Source: Drosophila miranda (lineage: Eukaryota; Arthropoda; Insecta; Diptera; Drosophilidae). From it: a DNA stretch of 64,000 nt. The notes beneath the pieces were generated by a model. That model saw only the letters and a list, made by a program, of their open reading frames with translations. It was not told the DNA's origin and searched no databases. This document shows, piece after piece, positions 10,486-22,076 of the stretch. The translations under genes were made by a program, and so were the position numbers. The stretch covers positions 36,913,124 to 36,977,123 of the forward strand of contig NW_022881603.1 in assembly GCF_003369915.1 (NCBI RefSeq), read 5' to 3'. Every line of letters begins with the position of its first letter. Positions within the stretch are counted from its first letter, which is position 1.

Positions 10486-11595
10486 ACGAGGGGGAACGTT
10501 GTGAGTTGCTGCGGACACCGCAACTCTACAGTTATGCCCGATACTAAGTCAGTATGGCTCTCCTCCGGCAGACGCCGCTAATATTAAACGACACGACAAA
10601 GAGTGCGTGCGAGAGAGACAGAAAATCAGTCTGAGCGTGACGTCGGGCGCTGCGTAGCCACTGCAAAATGATTTGTTCCTATTGGCTATAAAAATGATCT
10701 GATCTGATCCAGATTCAGCAATCTGATAGATATGGTCATTATCTATGATTCTGCGTTTTTAGTTTTCTCGAATGTGCAATATTGTGGATGCAACAGATTT
10801 TCGTCCTTTGTGTGGGCGGAAGGGGGTGGGGTGAAATTTTGAGATACACGTTTTATAGTAAGATCTAACAGGAGTGCGGATACCAAATTTGGTTACTCTA
10901 GCCTTAATAGTCTGAGATTTTTGAATATCCCCAGATTTTCGTCCTTTGCGGGGGCGGAAGGGGGTGTGGCGAAATTTTGAAACAAACTCGTCTCGGTCCG
11001 ATATATTAGGAGTGTGGATACCAAATTTGGTTGCTCTAGCTTTTGTAGTCTCTGAGATCTAGGCGCTAATGTTTTACTCTAAGCAAAGCCGCCTATGCTA
11101 CGTGTGTGTTACAGAGAGACAGGGCGGGAAAAAAATGAAATTGTTTTCTTGATGCTGGCTATAATAATAATACGATCCAATTCAGATTCCGCAGTCTTAA
11201 AGATATGGTCATTCTCTACAATTCTACGTTTTTGGTTTTCTCATATCTTTAAAATTGTGGATGCCACAGATTTTCGTTCTTTGTGGGGGCGGAAGTGGGC
11301 GGGGCGAAGTTTTGAAATATTTTTGTAGCAGTGACATATCACAGAAGTCTGGGTCCAAAACATCGTTGCTCTAGCTCTTATAGTCTTTGAGCACTAGGCG
11401 CTGAAGGGGACGGACAGACGGACGGACGGACAGACGGACAGACAGACAGACAGGGCCCAATCGACTCGGCTATTGATGCTGATCAAGAATATATATACTT
11501 TATGGGGGTGGAAACGATTCCTTCTGGACGTTACACACATCCACTTTTACCACAAATCTAATATACCCCAATACTCATTTTGAGTATCGGGTATA
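10486..11595 (-). mobile_element. DINE-1/INE-1-type Helitron, copy D2
   Basis: Same structure as D1, with the subterminal repeat intact on both sides (TATACCCGATACT at the left, AGTATCGGGTATA at the right), the left stem-loop and the GGAC/GACA array. It lies between the mars 3' UTR and the I-element fragment, and the GGGCCCAATCG variant marks it as the mars-adjacent DINE-1 subtype. Confidence 0.85.
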
Positions 11596-12650
11596 AAAAC
11601 TATATTTTATGAGATTCTGAACAAGTACAGAAAGGACGACTGGAACATTCTATCAACAGATGCCTCAGTTACAGAAAGTACATGTGGCATAGGAATAGTA
11701 GAATGGCTTAGTGGAAATATCCACAAGTACAAAATAGAAAACAGATTATCCTCAGTAGGTGCCGAACTCGTAGGCCTTAAAAAGGCCTGCGAACTATGTC
11801 TTAAATATAATTACAAAAAGGCTTTGATTTTAAGTGATGGATTAGGAGTTATTAATTTAATTAAAAATAAGAATACAGACTCGTACCTAGTGAATGATAT
11901 TCACAACATAATTAACCAATCAGACATTCAGAAACTTGACATTCTATGGGTCCCTGGTCACAAGGGTGTGGCCATCAACGAAAAGACTGACATAGCAGCA
12001 AAGGCTGCTACAAGTGAGGGGTTTACAATAAATATAAAATACAGCTACAAGGAGGCTCAAAGAGAAATTAGGAACTTTTTAGTATACAAATGGAATGAGG
12101 ACTACAGGACGAAGTGTAGGACGAAGGGATCCAGCCTCATAGACATATTTCCAGACATACCCAGTAAACCCTGGCATTTATCTCTTATGGAATGCTAAAA
12201 GCATCAAAACCATTAACAGACTTATGACGGGACACACATACGACAAAGTCTTCCTACACAGAATCAAAGCAATTGACTCAAATATCTGCGAAACGTGCAA
12301 TGTAACTGAATATGCCGAACACCTGATCTTCGATTGCCAAAGATTTGCCGGGCTCAGAAGGAAATTCTAAATCTTTAAATATTATAACAATTTACATCAA
12401 TTATTAATAAAAAAAAGAGCCGCTACATCTCAGAGAGCTGGCAATCTTCATCAAAACTGCTGACTTAAACTTTTGACCCCTTTTTTCTTCATCATGTTAT
12501 AAAGTAATTTCAGTTAATTTTCTAAAACAGTTAAGTAATTTTCCTCTTTTTTTTATATACCGACCTGTCAAACTCGCCAAACTACATCATCATCAATGTG
12601 GCTACAGTGCTACGATCAAAATACCGATCATCCTTGAGATGATTTAAAAC

Positions 12651-12683
<33 letters not shown>
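11596..12683 (+). mobile_element. I-type element 3' fragment (unit 2), broken RNase H
   Basis: Same content as 5532-6622. The RNase H frame keeps VPGHKG but loses two bases near 12186, compared with the copy at 28268, and stops at 12198. The later TAA seen in unit 1 (near 12370 here) is also present, so both units share an ancestor carrying it. It ends in a poly(A) tract. Confidence 0.85.
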
Positions 12684-12686
<3 letters not shown>

Positions 12687-13926
12687 CTTTCGGTTGAATA
12701 CTAGCTAGCAACGACTATCAGCACTGAACACATATTTTTAACCGATAATCTAATCAATTTTATATAAAAGTGGCTAATTTTAAGTACCATCTTTATTGGC
12801 ATTCTTTATAAAATAAGGTTTCAATAAAAAATGTCAACAATTTCCACTAAGTTTATTTCTTTACATGGTAACTACCCATTTGCTACATATTAAAATCATT
12901 TGTATAAAGAGGTATATGTGTACTTTTCAAAATTGTTGGCCCGTTCTTTTCCATATAAGCCCCATGGAAGCGCCAGTGTGAAAAACCCCCGTTATGCATA
13001 TTTTTACATTCCTTTTTTTTATATTTTTGAAAACATTGAGATTTTGATGGCAAGTGATCAAGATTTCGATGATTTCCCGCATTAATAATCGATGTGGCTC
13101 TAAATTGCATTTTTACACGACTTCTACATTGGGGCATTGGCTAAGAGGGTGAGTGCATAACCTTAATATACTGGAAAATACTATGGAAAGTATTTTTTTA
13201 TTTTGCAAGGTGTGTGAACCAGACATTGTGGCAAGAAAATTAGTGTACTAAGTGACTTGGCGATAAAATATACGGTCTGAAATATGCCACATATACCCAC
13301 TTAAGACCCCTCTATTTAAACAGTCATTGTAGATACCTCCTATCCCTTCTTTTACTCACAAAAAAAAACCCACTATATCCACGATTTCCACTATTTTCGG
13401 TGCAATATTAAAATACCCCTTTGGCATACAATGGACTAATCGTTCTGTGATTTGATATTATTAGCTTGCTAGGACTTTATAGCTGAACATAAAGTTTATC
13501 CGATTGATAGATTATTTTTCTAAAATAGTAGCCAACTTTTGCTAGTCATTCTTATTGGATTTGTTTAGAATTTTCACGAGTTTTCAAAGTGAAAATTTTG
13601 AAAAATATACCGCTAAAAATTATTGTGTAAAAAAAGCACTACCTTTAAAAAAACTGCATACAAAATACCAGATTAAATTGTTAAACAAATTCCAAGTCCC
13701 CAATCTATAAAAAAAAGTTTCCTTGCCAGGTAAAAAAGAGGTAAATATTATTATTATTAGTATTATTTTCCGCGGTCTAACTCGAGTTGTTATCCAGTTT
13801 AAATAAAGGGGCTTAAGTGGGCTAAGTTCGTTTTTTCATCGGTATGGCACGCTGAAAAGGCGCCATTTTTAAGAAGCGTCCCTCCATTTTTTTTAAACTC
13901 CTAAATAATTACTGCTCGACGTCATA
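12684..13926 (+). repeat. mars 5' flanking region, unit 2
   Basis: Near-identical to 6623-7854, with small indels. A short insertion near 12905 (GAGGTATATGTGTAC) is shared with the copy at 29321. No supported gene. Confidence 0.7.
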
Positions 13927-16491
13927 ATGCAGCGCCACAGGGAATTATATAAACAGCAATCACTTGCTTTCAGCCCACGCAATTTCAATGAGCAGAACCG
14001 GGAACTACAGAATGCGGCGCTTGCAAAACAGCGCATTATTAGTGTTAGTCCAACTCCCGTCAAGCGTGCGGCACCTATACCGCCCTCAGAGGAGGCGCAG
14101 CCACGCCTTACCTATGTCGCTCCTCCTAAGGAGAATCGAAAACCAGAGCTGCCTCAGCAGCAGAGGAACCCCACCCGGGACCTTTACATAAAGCGCTTCG
14201 TGGATTGGAAGGCTGCCAGGAAGGAACAAACAAAGAACGAGCAAATAGCTCGTCGTGGTCAAAAGATGTTCACATATAAAACCGAAACACTTAAACCTGC
14301 GACAAACCCCCAGAAAGAGCAGGAGAACGCTCCGGCATTTGTGCCGCCAAAAAGCCTTTGGCAACCCAATTGCGTACCCAGGGTCATCCATCCAGATTGC
14401 GCACTCAGCCTGCGGCAACCATGGCAAAGCTGCAACATGCAACGTCGCGTCCTGAACCGGTCACTGTGAAGACCCAAACATCAAACATGAAACATCAAAC
14501 ATCAGCAAGGAATGTCCAGCCAGCCACAGTGAAGCCTGCACCTTCACGTGCATTGCCCTTGAAGCCTACAGCAGGCCCAAAGCCCAAGGCAGCAGATTTG
14601 GTCGTTGGACCTTCTGCAAATGGGGTTGTTCATTTGCCAAATGTGAGGACGCAACCATTCGAAAAGCCGGCCGTGAGTAAGCCCACCTTAAAAATACCAG
14701 CAGTGAAACCAAAGCCCATTCAAGGAGGCGGCGGAGGGGGAGCTGCGGGAAAATTTAAGTCGACCGCAGTAGCAAAAGGGCCGGCAATAAAAAACAAGCT
14801 TGCCAGCCAATTGTCGACCAGAATGAAGGCCAAGAGCAACGTCAGCAAGTACGTAGGTCTTCAAAAGAATGTTCGAAATCGGCCGGAGCTGATGAGAGAG
14901 TTGGTTGAGGCTGGGACCACTGAACTCCCACTGCCTCCCAATACGCCGCTGGAAGAGAAGATAAGTTTCCCTGCTCTGGCCACATTCACGCAGTGCAAGA
15001 CGAACAATTGCAGTCAAGAAATGATTTAAGCCTTGGGTGAGATTTCAAATCTGAGTCCAGTGGGTCCAATGAGCAGCCACCGAGATTCGAAAGCGAAGCG
15101 GAAATTTGACTTTTCTAGGTACTCTTTGATAACAACGGCAGCTGAAGAGAGTTTGATCTTGGATCCATATCTGGCTAAGGGTAAGTACAACAGGAATAAA
15201 ATGGAGTAAAATGTAATATTATTGGTTTCCAGATCCAGATGATAAAGAACAAGAAAATTCTACTCTGAAGGCAGCTGCGGAGCAAACCCCTCCTCGCAGG
15301 ATTTCCGATGAGAAGCCCATATGACGATGTCCATATGTGAGCGTCTCGCGCGGTAAAGTCAACTCTCGCTGTGATCGTGAGAAGCGAAACAGCATGTATT
15401 TGCCCGGTGAGGAGTATCCTGTTGCCAATCGGCGGGCCCTCGAGTCGGTGCTCTACTTTCGCATACAGCTGGAGAATGAGATTCGACGACTGCGAGATAT
15501 CTGCAGCGAGTGGGAAGCCTATAGCAAGGAGAATGAGGCGCATCTGGTTGAGACGGGCGGCATAGATATGATCAATGTGGCCATTGGACAGACAAATTTG
15601 CTCTCTACCAAGAAATTTATGCAGTTCAGCGGTCTGATTGACCGTTGCGAGGCGGGAGCTACGGGCAAGAACCATCGACCCTACGATGGCAGCGAGGAGA
15701 CGAAACCCGTCCAGGCAGAGGATCTGGAAGGGTGGTGGGACATGCTGCGACTCCAGAGTGAGAATGTTGACAAGCGCTTTGATAACTTGAAGCGATGGAA
15801 ACAGAACAATTGGCAGGACCCCGATGCAGTTGAGGAATCGAAAATACCAGCCAAGCCTGTGGCCAAACCAAAGTCTAAGCTGGGCAACAATTTAAACGCT
15901 AAGCCCAAGGTCAAGGCCAGCAGTAACTTGATGCAATTACTCCGCAAGGCTCATGCTGAAATGAAAAAGGCTAAGGCGGATGTGGTATCAGCGGACGATG
16001 CCCCGCAAACTCCATCTCGCAGCAGCACTCAGCGTGTGATCGTAGTACGCGACCGTCGGTCCTTCTCTCCTGCTCGCACCGTCCTGCGCATGTCTGTAGG
16101 CGAGAGCCGTTCTTCCAATGGTGGCAACACTCTGCTCAAGTCTACTATATTGGCCGCAGCCGAACAAAACGCTCTTAATCATACCCCCCCTCCCAATAAG
16201 GGACGCCAGTCAATTCTGAAAAAACCAGGGACCAGCAAGCGTGAAAGTCGTGGAGTTATTTTCAGTACAAAGAAAAATGTACGGCACTTCAAATTCACCT
16301 ACGAAAAAGGCACTATTAGCGATGATGAGCCCTTTGGCGGCGATAAGCTAGAGGATTGCGAGGAGGACATGTCGATCGAAGCTTCAGGGGAAACACGTTC
16401 CGTAGACCAGGGCCCAGCAGAAAATGAGCCGCAATCCGCGTCTTGGGCCATCCATCGAGTTTATGTAGTTTATCTATCATTTATTATTTAA
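13927..16491 (+). pseudogene. mars: mars copy 2, frameshift and two stops, extended C-terminus
   Basis: Exons 13927-15180 and 15233-16491. It shares the 64-base deletion of copy 1 (junction 14354/14355) and lacks 24 bases that encode EDRFQSNR in copies 1, 3, 5 and 6. A TAA at 15027-15029 ends exon 1 early, and a TGA at 15322-15324 precedes the GKAP domain. The GKAP region from 15337 is intact. Uniquely, this copy keeps 81 in-frame bases after the TISDD motif, giving an acidic tail (EPFGGDKLEDCEED). The TAG used by other copies is TGG here, so reading runs on to 16491. The extra tail is probably ancestral. Confidence 0.85.
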
Positions 16492-16612
16492 AGTTACGTT
16501 TTTGTTTATATGTATAGTATTATTTAATTCTGAAAATTATGTTTCAATTTCAAAGCCTTGGTTTATATTTTTTTTTAATTAAGTACATCAATCAATCAAA
16601 TAAAGGAAAAAA
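16492..16612 (+). other. mars: mars copy 2 3' UTR
   Basis: AT-rich, poly(A) signal AATAAA at 16599-16604, followed at once by the next DINE-1. Confidence 0.75.
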
Positions 16613-17715
16613 ACGAGGGGGAACGTTGTGAGTTGCTGCGGACACCGCAACTCTACAGTTATACCCGATACTAAGTCAGTATGGCTCTCCTCCGGCAGAC
16701 GCCGCTAATATTAAACGACACGACAAGGAGTGCGTGCGAGAGAGACAGAAAATCAGTCTGCGCGTGACGTCGGGGGCTGCGTAGCCAGTGCAAATTGATT
16801 TGTTCCTTTTGGCTATAAAAATGATCTGATCTGATCCAGATTCAGCAATCTGATAGATATGGTCATTATCTATGATTCTGCGTTTTTAGTTTTCTCGAAT
16901 GTGCAATATTGTGGATGCAACAGATTTTCGTCCTTTGTGTGGGCGGAAGGGGGTGGGGTGAAATTTTGAGATACACGTTTTATAGTAAGATCTAACAGGA
17001 GTGCGGATACCAAATTTGGTTACTCTAGCCTTAATAGTCTGAGATTTTTGAATATCCCCAGATTTTCGTCCTTTGCGGGGGCGGAAGGGGGTGTGGCGAA
17101 ATTTTGAAAAAAACACGTTAACGCCCGATATATTAGGAGTGTGGATACCAAATTTGGTTGCTCTAGCTTTTGTAGTCTCTGAGATCTAGGCGCTAATGTT
17201 TTACTCTAAGCAAAGCCGCCTATGCTACTTGTGTGTTAGAGAGAGACAGGGCGAGAAAAAAATTAAATTGTTTTTTTGATGCTGGCTATAATAATAATAC
17301 GATCCAATTCAGATTCCGCAGTCTTAAAGATATGGTCATTCTCTACAATTCTACGTTTTTGGTTTTCTCATATCTTTAAAATTGTGGATGCCACAGATTT
17401 TCGTCCTTTGTGGGGGCGGAAGTGGGCGGGGCGAAGTTTTGAAATATTTTTGTAGCAGTGACATATCACAGAAGTCTGGGTCCAAAACATCGATGCTCTA
17501 TCTGTTATAGTCTTTGAGCACTAGGCGCTGAAGGGGACGGACAGACGGACGGACGGACAGACGGACAGACAGACATGGCTCAATCGACTCGGCTATTGAT
17601 GCTGATCAAGAATATATATACTTTATGGGGTCGGAAACGATTCCTTCTGGACGTTACACACATCCACTTTTACCACAAATCTAATATACCCCAATACTCA
17701 TTTTGAGTATCGGGT
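16613..17715 (-). mobile_element. DINE-1/INE-1-type Helitron, copy D3
   Basis: Full-length copy with left stem-loop, internal blocks and tetranucleotide array. It ends at CGGGT, one to six bases earlier than the others, and continues into sequence that is not I-element. It therefore marks the border between the tandem units and the longer upstream locus. It carries ACATGGCTCAATCG in place of the GGGCCCAATCG of D1 and D2. Confidence 0.85.
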
Positions 17716-17938
17716 TTAGTTGTTGCTCCGTGCGTAATGAATAGCTCGTAGTTTTGTGTTTGTCGCCTTTTAGTTAGTCACTTGCTCTGTTTTTTTGTGT
17801 TGTTTTATCAGCCTTGAATGCACCACACTCACACACGCGCACATCATACATACATATGTATGAGGGTTTCTTTCGTATTTTCCAGCTCTGTTGAGATTAA
17901 AATAGTGCTCTTATTACTTTGATTTCCATTTTATCATA
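17716..17938. other. Unassigned host-like sequence left of the Tc1 element
   Basis: Not repeated elsewhere in the window and not resembling any element here. It has CA-rich stretches and no long frame. With 19548-20266 it forms one continuous block interrupted by the Tc1 element, and is inferred to be original sequence upstream of mars. Confidence 0.5.
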
Positions 17939-18199
17939 CAGTCAAGGAAAAAAGTCAACATACAGCACCGAATTTTCAATATTTCGGGTTTTCGCAATGA
18001 AAATTAAAAAAGTTGGTATGCCATTATTTAGGACACTTAAAGTTATTATTATTTCAGAAAAAAAACTTAAACAAAAATGATGTATACTAAAGTTACAACG
18101 AAAAAACATAAAATGTTCACGGAAAAAAGTGTACATACAGCCTCTATGCTTTTGTATTATAGTCTCAAAGTCATCTTAATATTAATACTTTTTATACTT

Positions 18200-18976
18200 T
18201 TAATATTTGGTTGGTCCACCATTGGCATCTATTACAGCCTGTAGTCGTCGGGGCATCGATGCCACCAAATTTTCGGTTGTTGTGGGCGGAACTTTGGCCC
18301 AAGCTCGAATGAGGGCGGTTTTGAGGCTTTCCCGACTACTGATGTTATACTTCCGTACCAATCTTTCTAAAATGTCCCAAAGATGTTCGATTGGGTTAAG
18401 GTCTGGAGATTGGGGTGGTGAACGAAGCTGTCTTGGGGCATAATACAGCAACCAATCACGCACAACATGTGCGGTGTGCTTTGGATCGTTGTCCTGTTGG
18501 AAGATCCAACTGCTTCCCAGGCTCAATGTATGCACCGATGTTTCCAAATTTTCTTCCAATATCTTCTTATACTGGAAGCGATCCATATTCCCTTCCACAA
18601 ACACCAAATTACCTACTCCAGGCGACGCCATAGCGCCCCAAGCCATTACAGTACCACCTCCATGCTTGACGGTGGGTATTATGTTTATAGGGTCAAGAGC
18701 GGTGTTTGCCTTTCTCCAAACTCTGGAACGGCCATCACTTCCGAAAATGTTGTATTTATTTTCATCTGTAAATAAAACGCTTTTCCAAAAGTTTGGATCC
18801 TTATTTAAGTGCGCTTTGGCGAATTCCAGGCGCAAAATCCGATTCTTTTCTGAAATCAATGGTTTCTTTCGTGGAACTCGGCTCTTGAAACCATCCTGTG
18901 CAAAAAATTGGCAATTGTTTTTGGGTGCACAATGACTCCTGAACACTTTTCGATGTGTTCCGCCAATTTTGGAGCA
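18200..18976 (-). pseudogene. Tc1-type DDE transposase, N-terminus lost
   Basis: Read on the minus strand, the frame carries a DD34E catalytic triad: Asp in FTDENKYN (near 18766), Asp in QQDNDPKHT (near 18493) and Glu in LNPIEHLWD (near 18388). The last two are 35 residues apart, as in Tc1. It ends in PTKY at 18200. The frame stays open to 19279, but the first 101 residues are the antisense of the inverted arm, not transposase. The helix-turn-helix part next to 18976 is in another frame, showing a frameshift. It could not recognise ends as it stands. Confidence 0.8.
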
Positions 18977-18986
18977 CATCGGTGGA

Positions 18987-19286
18987 TACATTGAGCCTGG
19001 GAAGCAGTTGGATCTTCCAACAGGACAACGATCCAAAGCACACCGCACATGTTGTGCGTGATTGGTTGCTGTATTATGCCCAGACCTTAACCCAATCGAA
19101 CATCTTTGGGACATTTTAGAAAGATTGGTACGGAAGTATAACATCAGCAGTCGGGAAAGCCTCAAAACCGCCCTCATTCGAGCTTGGGCCGAAGTTCCGC
19201 CCACAACAACCGAAAATTTGGTGGCATCGATGCCCCGACGACTACAGGCTGTAATAGATGCCAATGGTGGACCAACCAAATATTAA
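18987..19286 (+). pseudogene. Inverted duplicate of the Tc1 transposase C-terminus
   Basis: The same C-terminal coding segment as in the left arm, on the opposite strand, from the TLSLGSSW codons to the stop after PTKY at 19286. About 30 bases between the second Asp and LNPIEHLWD are missing, so the frame is also broken. It begins at the same base as the half element at 30546. Confidence 0.8.
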
Positions 19287-20174
19287 AAGTATAAAAAGTA
19301 TTAATATTAAGATGACTTTGAGACTATAATACAAAAGCATAGAGGCTGTATGTACACTTTTTTCCGTGAACATTTTATGTTTTTTCGTTGTAACTTTAGT
19401 ATACATCATTTTTGTTTAAGTTTTTTTTCTGAAATAATAATAACTTTAAGTGTCCTAAATAATGGCATACCAACTTTTTTAATTTTCATTGCGAAAACCC
19501 GAAATATTGAAAAATCGGTGCTGTATGTTGACTTTTTTCCTTGACTGTATAAACAATAACTCATATATTTGATTGCGCGTTGTGTGTAGTTCTCCTCTCC
19601 TCTCCTTTCTTTAATATTCTTGGGCGAGAAAAGCGATTAAAAATACACCGACAACCGACAAGGCAGGCAGAGCGAGAATTGACAGGCGGCGGCGGCAGCG
19701 GCGAACCGACACCGACAGAGAGGGGAGTGTGTGCGTGCGTAACTTAACCGATGACATCGTAAATTCACGGAAAAGCAGGTAGGACAAAAGCAATTAAGCA
19801 TTGGCCTTCCATGGGGCAGAATCGGGGTAAACCTTGGCGTTTCAAACCGATTGAATGTATGTGGTTTTAACAGGAATTTAATTTTACAAAGTAGGGCGTG
19901 TGTTCTTGCTGCTGGCAATGCTCTTGCCGTGACGTTGTTTGTTTTAGTTTTTTTAACCCCAATAAACACACGCACACACTTGTATTTATTCGGCGAATTT
20001 CGTGGGGTGTCTACTGCATATATTAATACATATTCCAGGCTCTGTCGCAGCTGTCTAAAAACGTATTCTCTTTCTCGACACTTGACACACACTTGATAAA
20101 GTTGAATGCTTATTTTTGCTTACTTTTATTATTCACTTTTATTTTCATACGTGCAATGGTAAACAGACACTCAG

Positions 20175-20186
20175 AAATATACCGAA
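20175..20186 (-). promoter_or_regulatory. Core-promoter motif 6-like element
   Basis: On the minus strand the bases read TTCGGTATATTT, a full match to the Drosophila core-promoter motif 6 consensus (KTYRGTATWTTT), with a related site about 25 bases further right. Such motifs mark TATA-less, broadly expressed promoters. It may belong to a gene that once lay divergent to mars; no such gene is visible now. The match is short and could be chance. Confidence 0.35.
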
Positions 20187-20252
20187 ACTACGTCACAAAT
20201 TTCAAAATATGCCGAAAATATACTGACGTATTATTTGTATTCAAGCTGAATC

Positions 20253-20266
20253 AAATTGCTTTCGGT
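20253..20266. repeat. Target-site duplication, left, of the I-type element
   Basis: AAATTGCTTTCGGT here matches 29318-29331 right after the poly(A) tract. The first three A are ambiguous with the tail, leaving 11 certain bases. This length fits I-factor insertions. Confidence 0.85.
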
Positions 20267-20300
20267 CACTTCCGTTTCATCAGCGAGCGAGACCGGTCGT
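20266..20300 (+). promoter_or_regulatory. Internal promoter of the I-type element: Inr plus DPE
   Basis: Counting the A in TCACTT (20268) as +1, GGTCG falls exactly at +28 to +32, matching the DPE consensus RGWYV. The Inr is one base off the Drosophila consensus. The position at the very start of the element, set independently by the target duplication, supports the call. The same arrangement is at 31891-31925. Confidence 0.5.
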
Positions 20301-20479
20301 GTTTTTTCTTAACAGTCTGAAAAGTGACTTTTTCCAAGCAACAAAGGCTTAATTAAAAGTGATTGTACAAATTGGATCATTGTTTATTTCATACAAATCT
20401 TCATCAATATATAAATTATTCCTCTTTTCATTTCCCAAAGGAGAGGTAAGTCTTTGGCAATCTTGTTAAACCAGCAAGT

Positions 20480-22076
20480 ATGGCGGACGCCGGTCACTCG
20501 GTGTCTGCCAAATTGAAACCCCCTGATCAGGTGGCAAAAAGCGGCAAAATTCAAACCCAAAAAACAATAGCAAAAAACTTCAGTGCTTTGTGTTCAGGTG
20601 TGAAAGAGGACATATTCGACAGCTTGACTAACGAAAAGTACCCAGCAAAAAAGATGCGCAAGGAACAAAAAAGCGACAACACCAATACAGTCATAAATAA
20701 CAAAATGCTGATAGACGATGACAGTAACAAAATGGTGGAGGCTTCTGACGGTGTGACCGTTCACAATTCTCACACAAATGCCATAAATGGTTTTACTGGA
20801 AATACTGAAATGACTAAAACACTGAATAAAAATACTAATCCGATTATAAACCCATCAAATGTAGGTATCGAAAGAGAAACAGTGTTGTATAGTGAGTGCC
20901 ACATCGGTGATGCGGCTGTACTAGTATCGACTAAGAACAGTACCATCTTCGAAAACAAAAACACCAAAAATGGCTTATTCTTTTTTGAAAAAATAAGACA
21001 CCTTAAAATCAAAGGAATTAAAGAAATCGTAGCTCTTGCGCCACTCTATACAAGATTTATTTTAAGGTTTTCAGCGAAGCAAATGATTTAGTTTTAAATG
21101 AGGAGTTAAAAAAAATGAATTTAGTGGTATTTATACCAAAAGACTATGTGGAATCCTACGGAGTAATTAAAGGGGTGCCCCTCGGTTTTTCTGAGAATGA
21201 AATTATGGATAATATTACTTCTAACATAAAAATTAAGTCAATTGAAAGATTAGCAAGAAGGCAGAAAATTACAACCGATGACAACAACGAAACATTCAAG
21301 CTCATACCATTAGAAACAGTAAAAATTGGTTTTGAGGGTTCAGACATCCCAGAAAAGGTATCCCTTTTTGGGATATGTGGGATGAAAGTAAGCATATATG
21401 TTCCCAGAGTAAGGCAATGTTATAATTGTGGCAGACTTGGTCACACTTCGACCAGATGCAAATCAGCTAGGAGGTGCTATAAATGCGGAGTCGAGGAGTG
21501 CAATGTGTCGTGCACTGGTCTCAAGTGTATCCTTTGCAATGGGAAAAATCACTCAGCTAGGGACAGACTGATGTGCCCAGTATGAGAAAAGGAGATGGAC
21601 ATTAACAAAATAATGACAATCAAAAAAATCGCGCGTAAGAAGTGCTTAGCACTTACTCAATCCATCAAAATTTTTCGCTGTTAGATAATTATGAAAAAAA
21701 CTATCCAAAACTAGACATAAATGAGGAAAATGTTCAAACCAAAAACGTTAAAGCAAATGAAGTTTTAAAAAAACACAATTATGCGAGCAGGTTAGTGCAG
21801 AGACCTTTGGTTCCTGCACAAAAACCCCACTATCACTTAGAATCATATACCAGCGATTCTAGTAATCACGTACCATTTTTTGAAAACAAAGAACTAAAAG
21901 AAAACAAATTTACCATTCAACAGATGGTTGACATGTTGTCTCGTTTAGTCGACTCAAATGATGTGTCACATCCATCAAAAAAAGTGACCAGTACAAATGA
22001 TTACAATATGGAACATAATGCAGACAGAAAAATGAACAAACAGAGAGAAACGAACCTTTTTAAAACATCTAAATAA
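20480..22076 (+). pseudogene. I-type ORF1 (Gag-like, CCHC zinc knuckles), copy A
   Basis: Begins MADAGHSVSAK and reads in pieces: 20480-21091, 21115-21585 and 21642-22076. A frameshift near 21050 is also in the second copy (32100 onward), so it predates the duplication. Specific to this copy are a TGA replacing a Trp codon at 21583-21585 and a one-base loss near 21637. The middle part carries zinc knuckles: CYNCGRLGHTSTRC, then CYKCGVEECNVSC and CILCNGKNHSARDRLMC. The protein would coat the element RNA and shuttle it to the nucleus. ORF2 starts two bases after the ORF1 stop. Confidence 0.8.

Larger units (their letters stand above)
10486..16612 (+). repeat. mars amplicon unit 2 (about 6.1 kb)
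   Basis: Second head-to-tail unit with the same component order as 4422-10485. Its mars copy keeps an extra 81 bases near the C-terminus, which accounts for most of the length difference between the two units. Confidence 0.9.
17939..19547 (-). mobile_element. Tc1-like DNA transposon, rearranged into a large inverted repeat
   Basis: Ends in CAGTCAAGG...CCTTGACTG with TA on both sides (17937-17938 and 19548-19549), the Tc1/mariner target. The inverted arms are unusually long: 17939 to about 18531 matches the reverse complement of about 18987-19547. Each arm contains the terminal repeat plus the C-terminal third of the transposase gene. The right arm has a deletion of about 30 bases near 19080. 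The normal N-terminal half and its own terminus are missing, so the element has two copies of the same end and would fold into a hairpin. Confidence 0.85.
19548..20266. other. Host-like sequence upstream of mars, before the I-element
   Basis: No element or convincing gene is seen. It contains GC-rich patches with CAG/GGC repeats near 19690, AC-rich runs, and promoter-like motifs near 20175. It ends with AAATTGCTTTCGGT, which recurs to the right of the I-element at 29318-29331. That makes this the left flank of the I insertion and, with the I-element removed, continuous with the mars 5' flank. The copy at 31137-31891 has about 45 more bases near 31325 and is otherwise nearly identical. Confidence 0.6.

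Noticed and set aside
18200-19279. A seemingly complete 359-residue Tc1 transposase
   Set aside because: The first 101 residues are the antisense of the inverted arm; the true N-terminus is missing and frameshifted.
19637-20092. 151-codon minus-strand frame in the host-like segment
   Set aside because: Cysteine and arginine-rich with repetitive alanines, no domain, and changed by the indel differences between the two copies.
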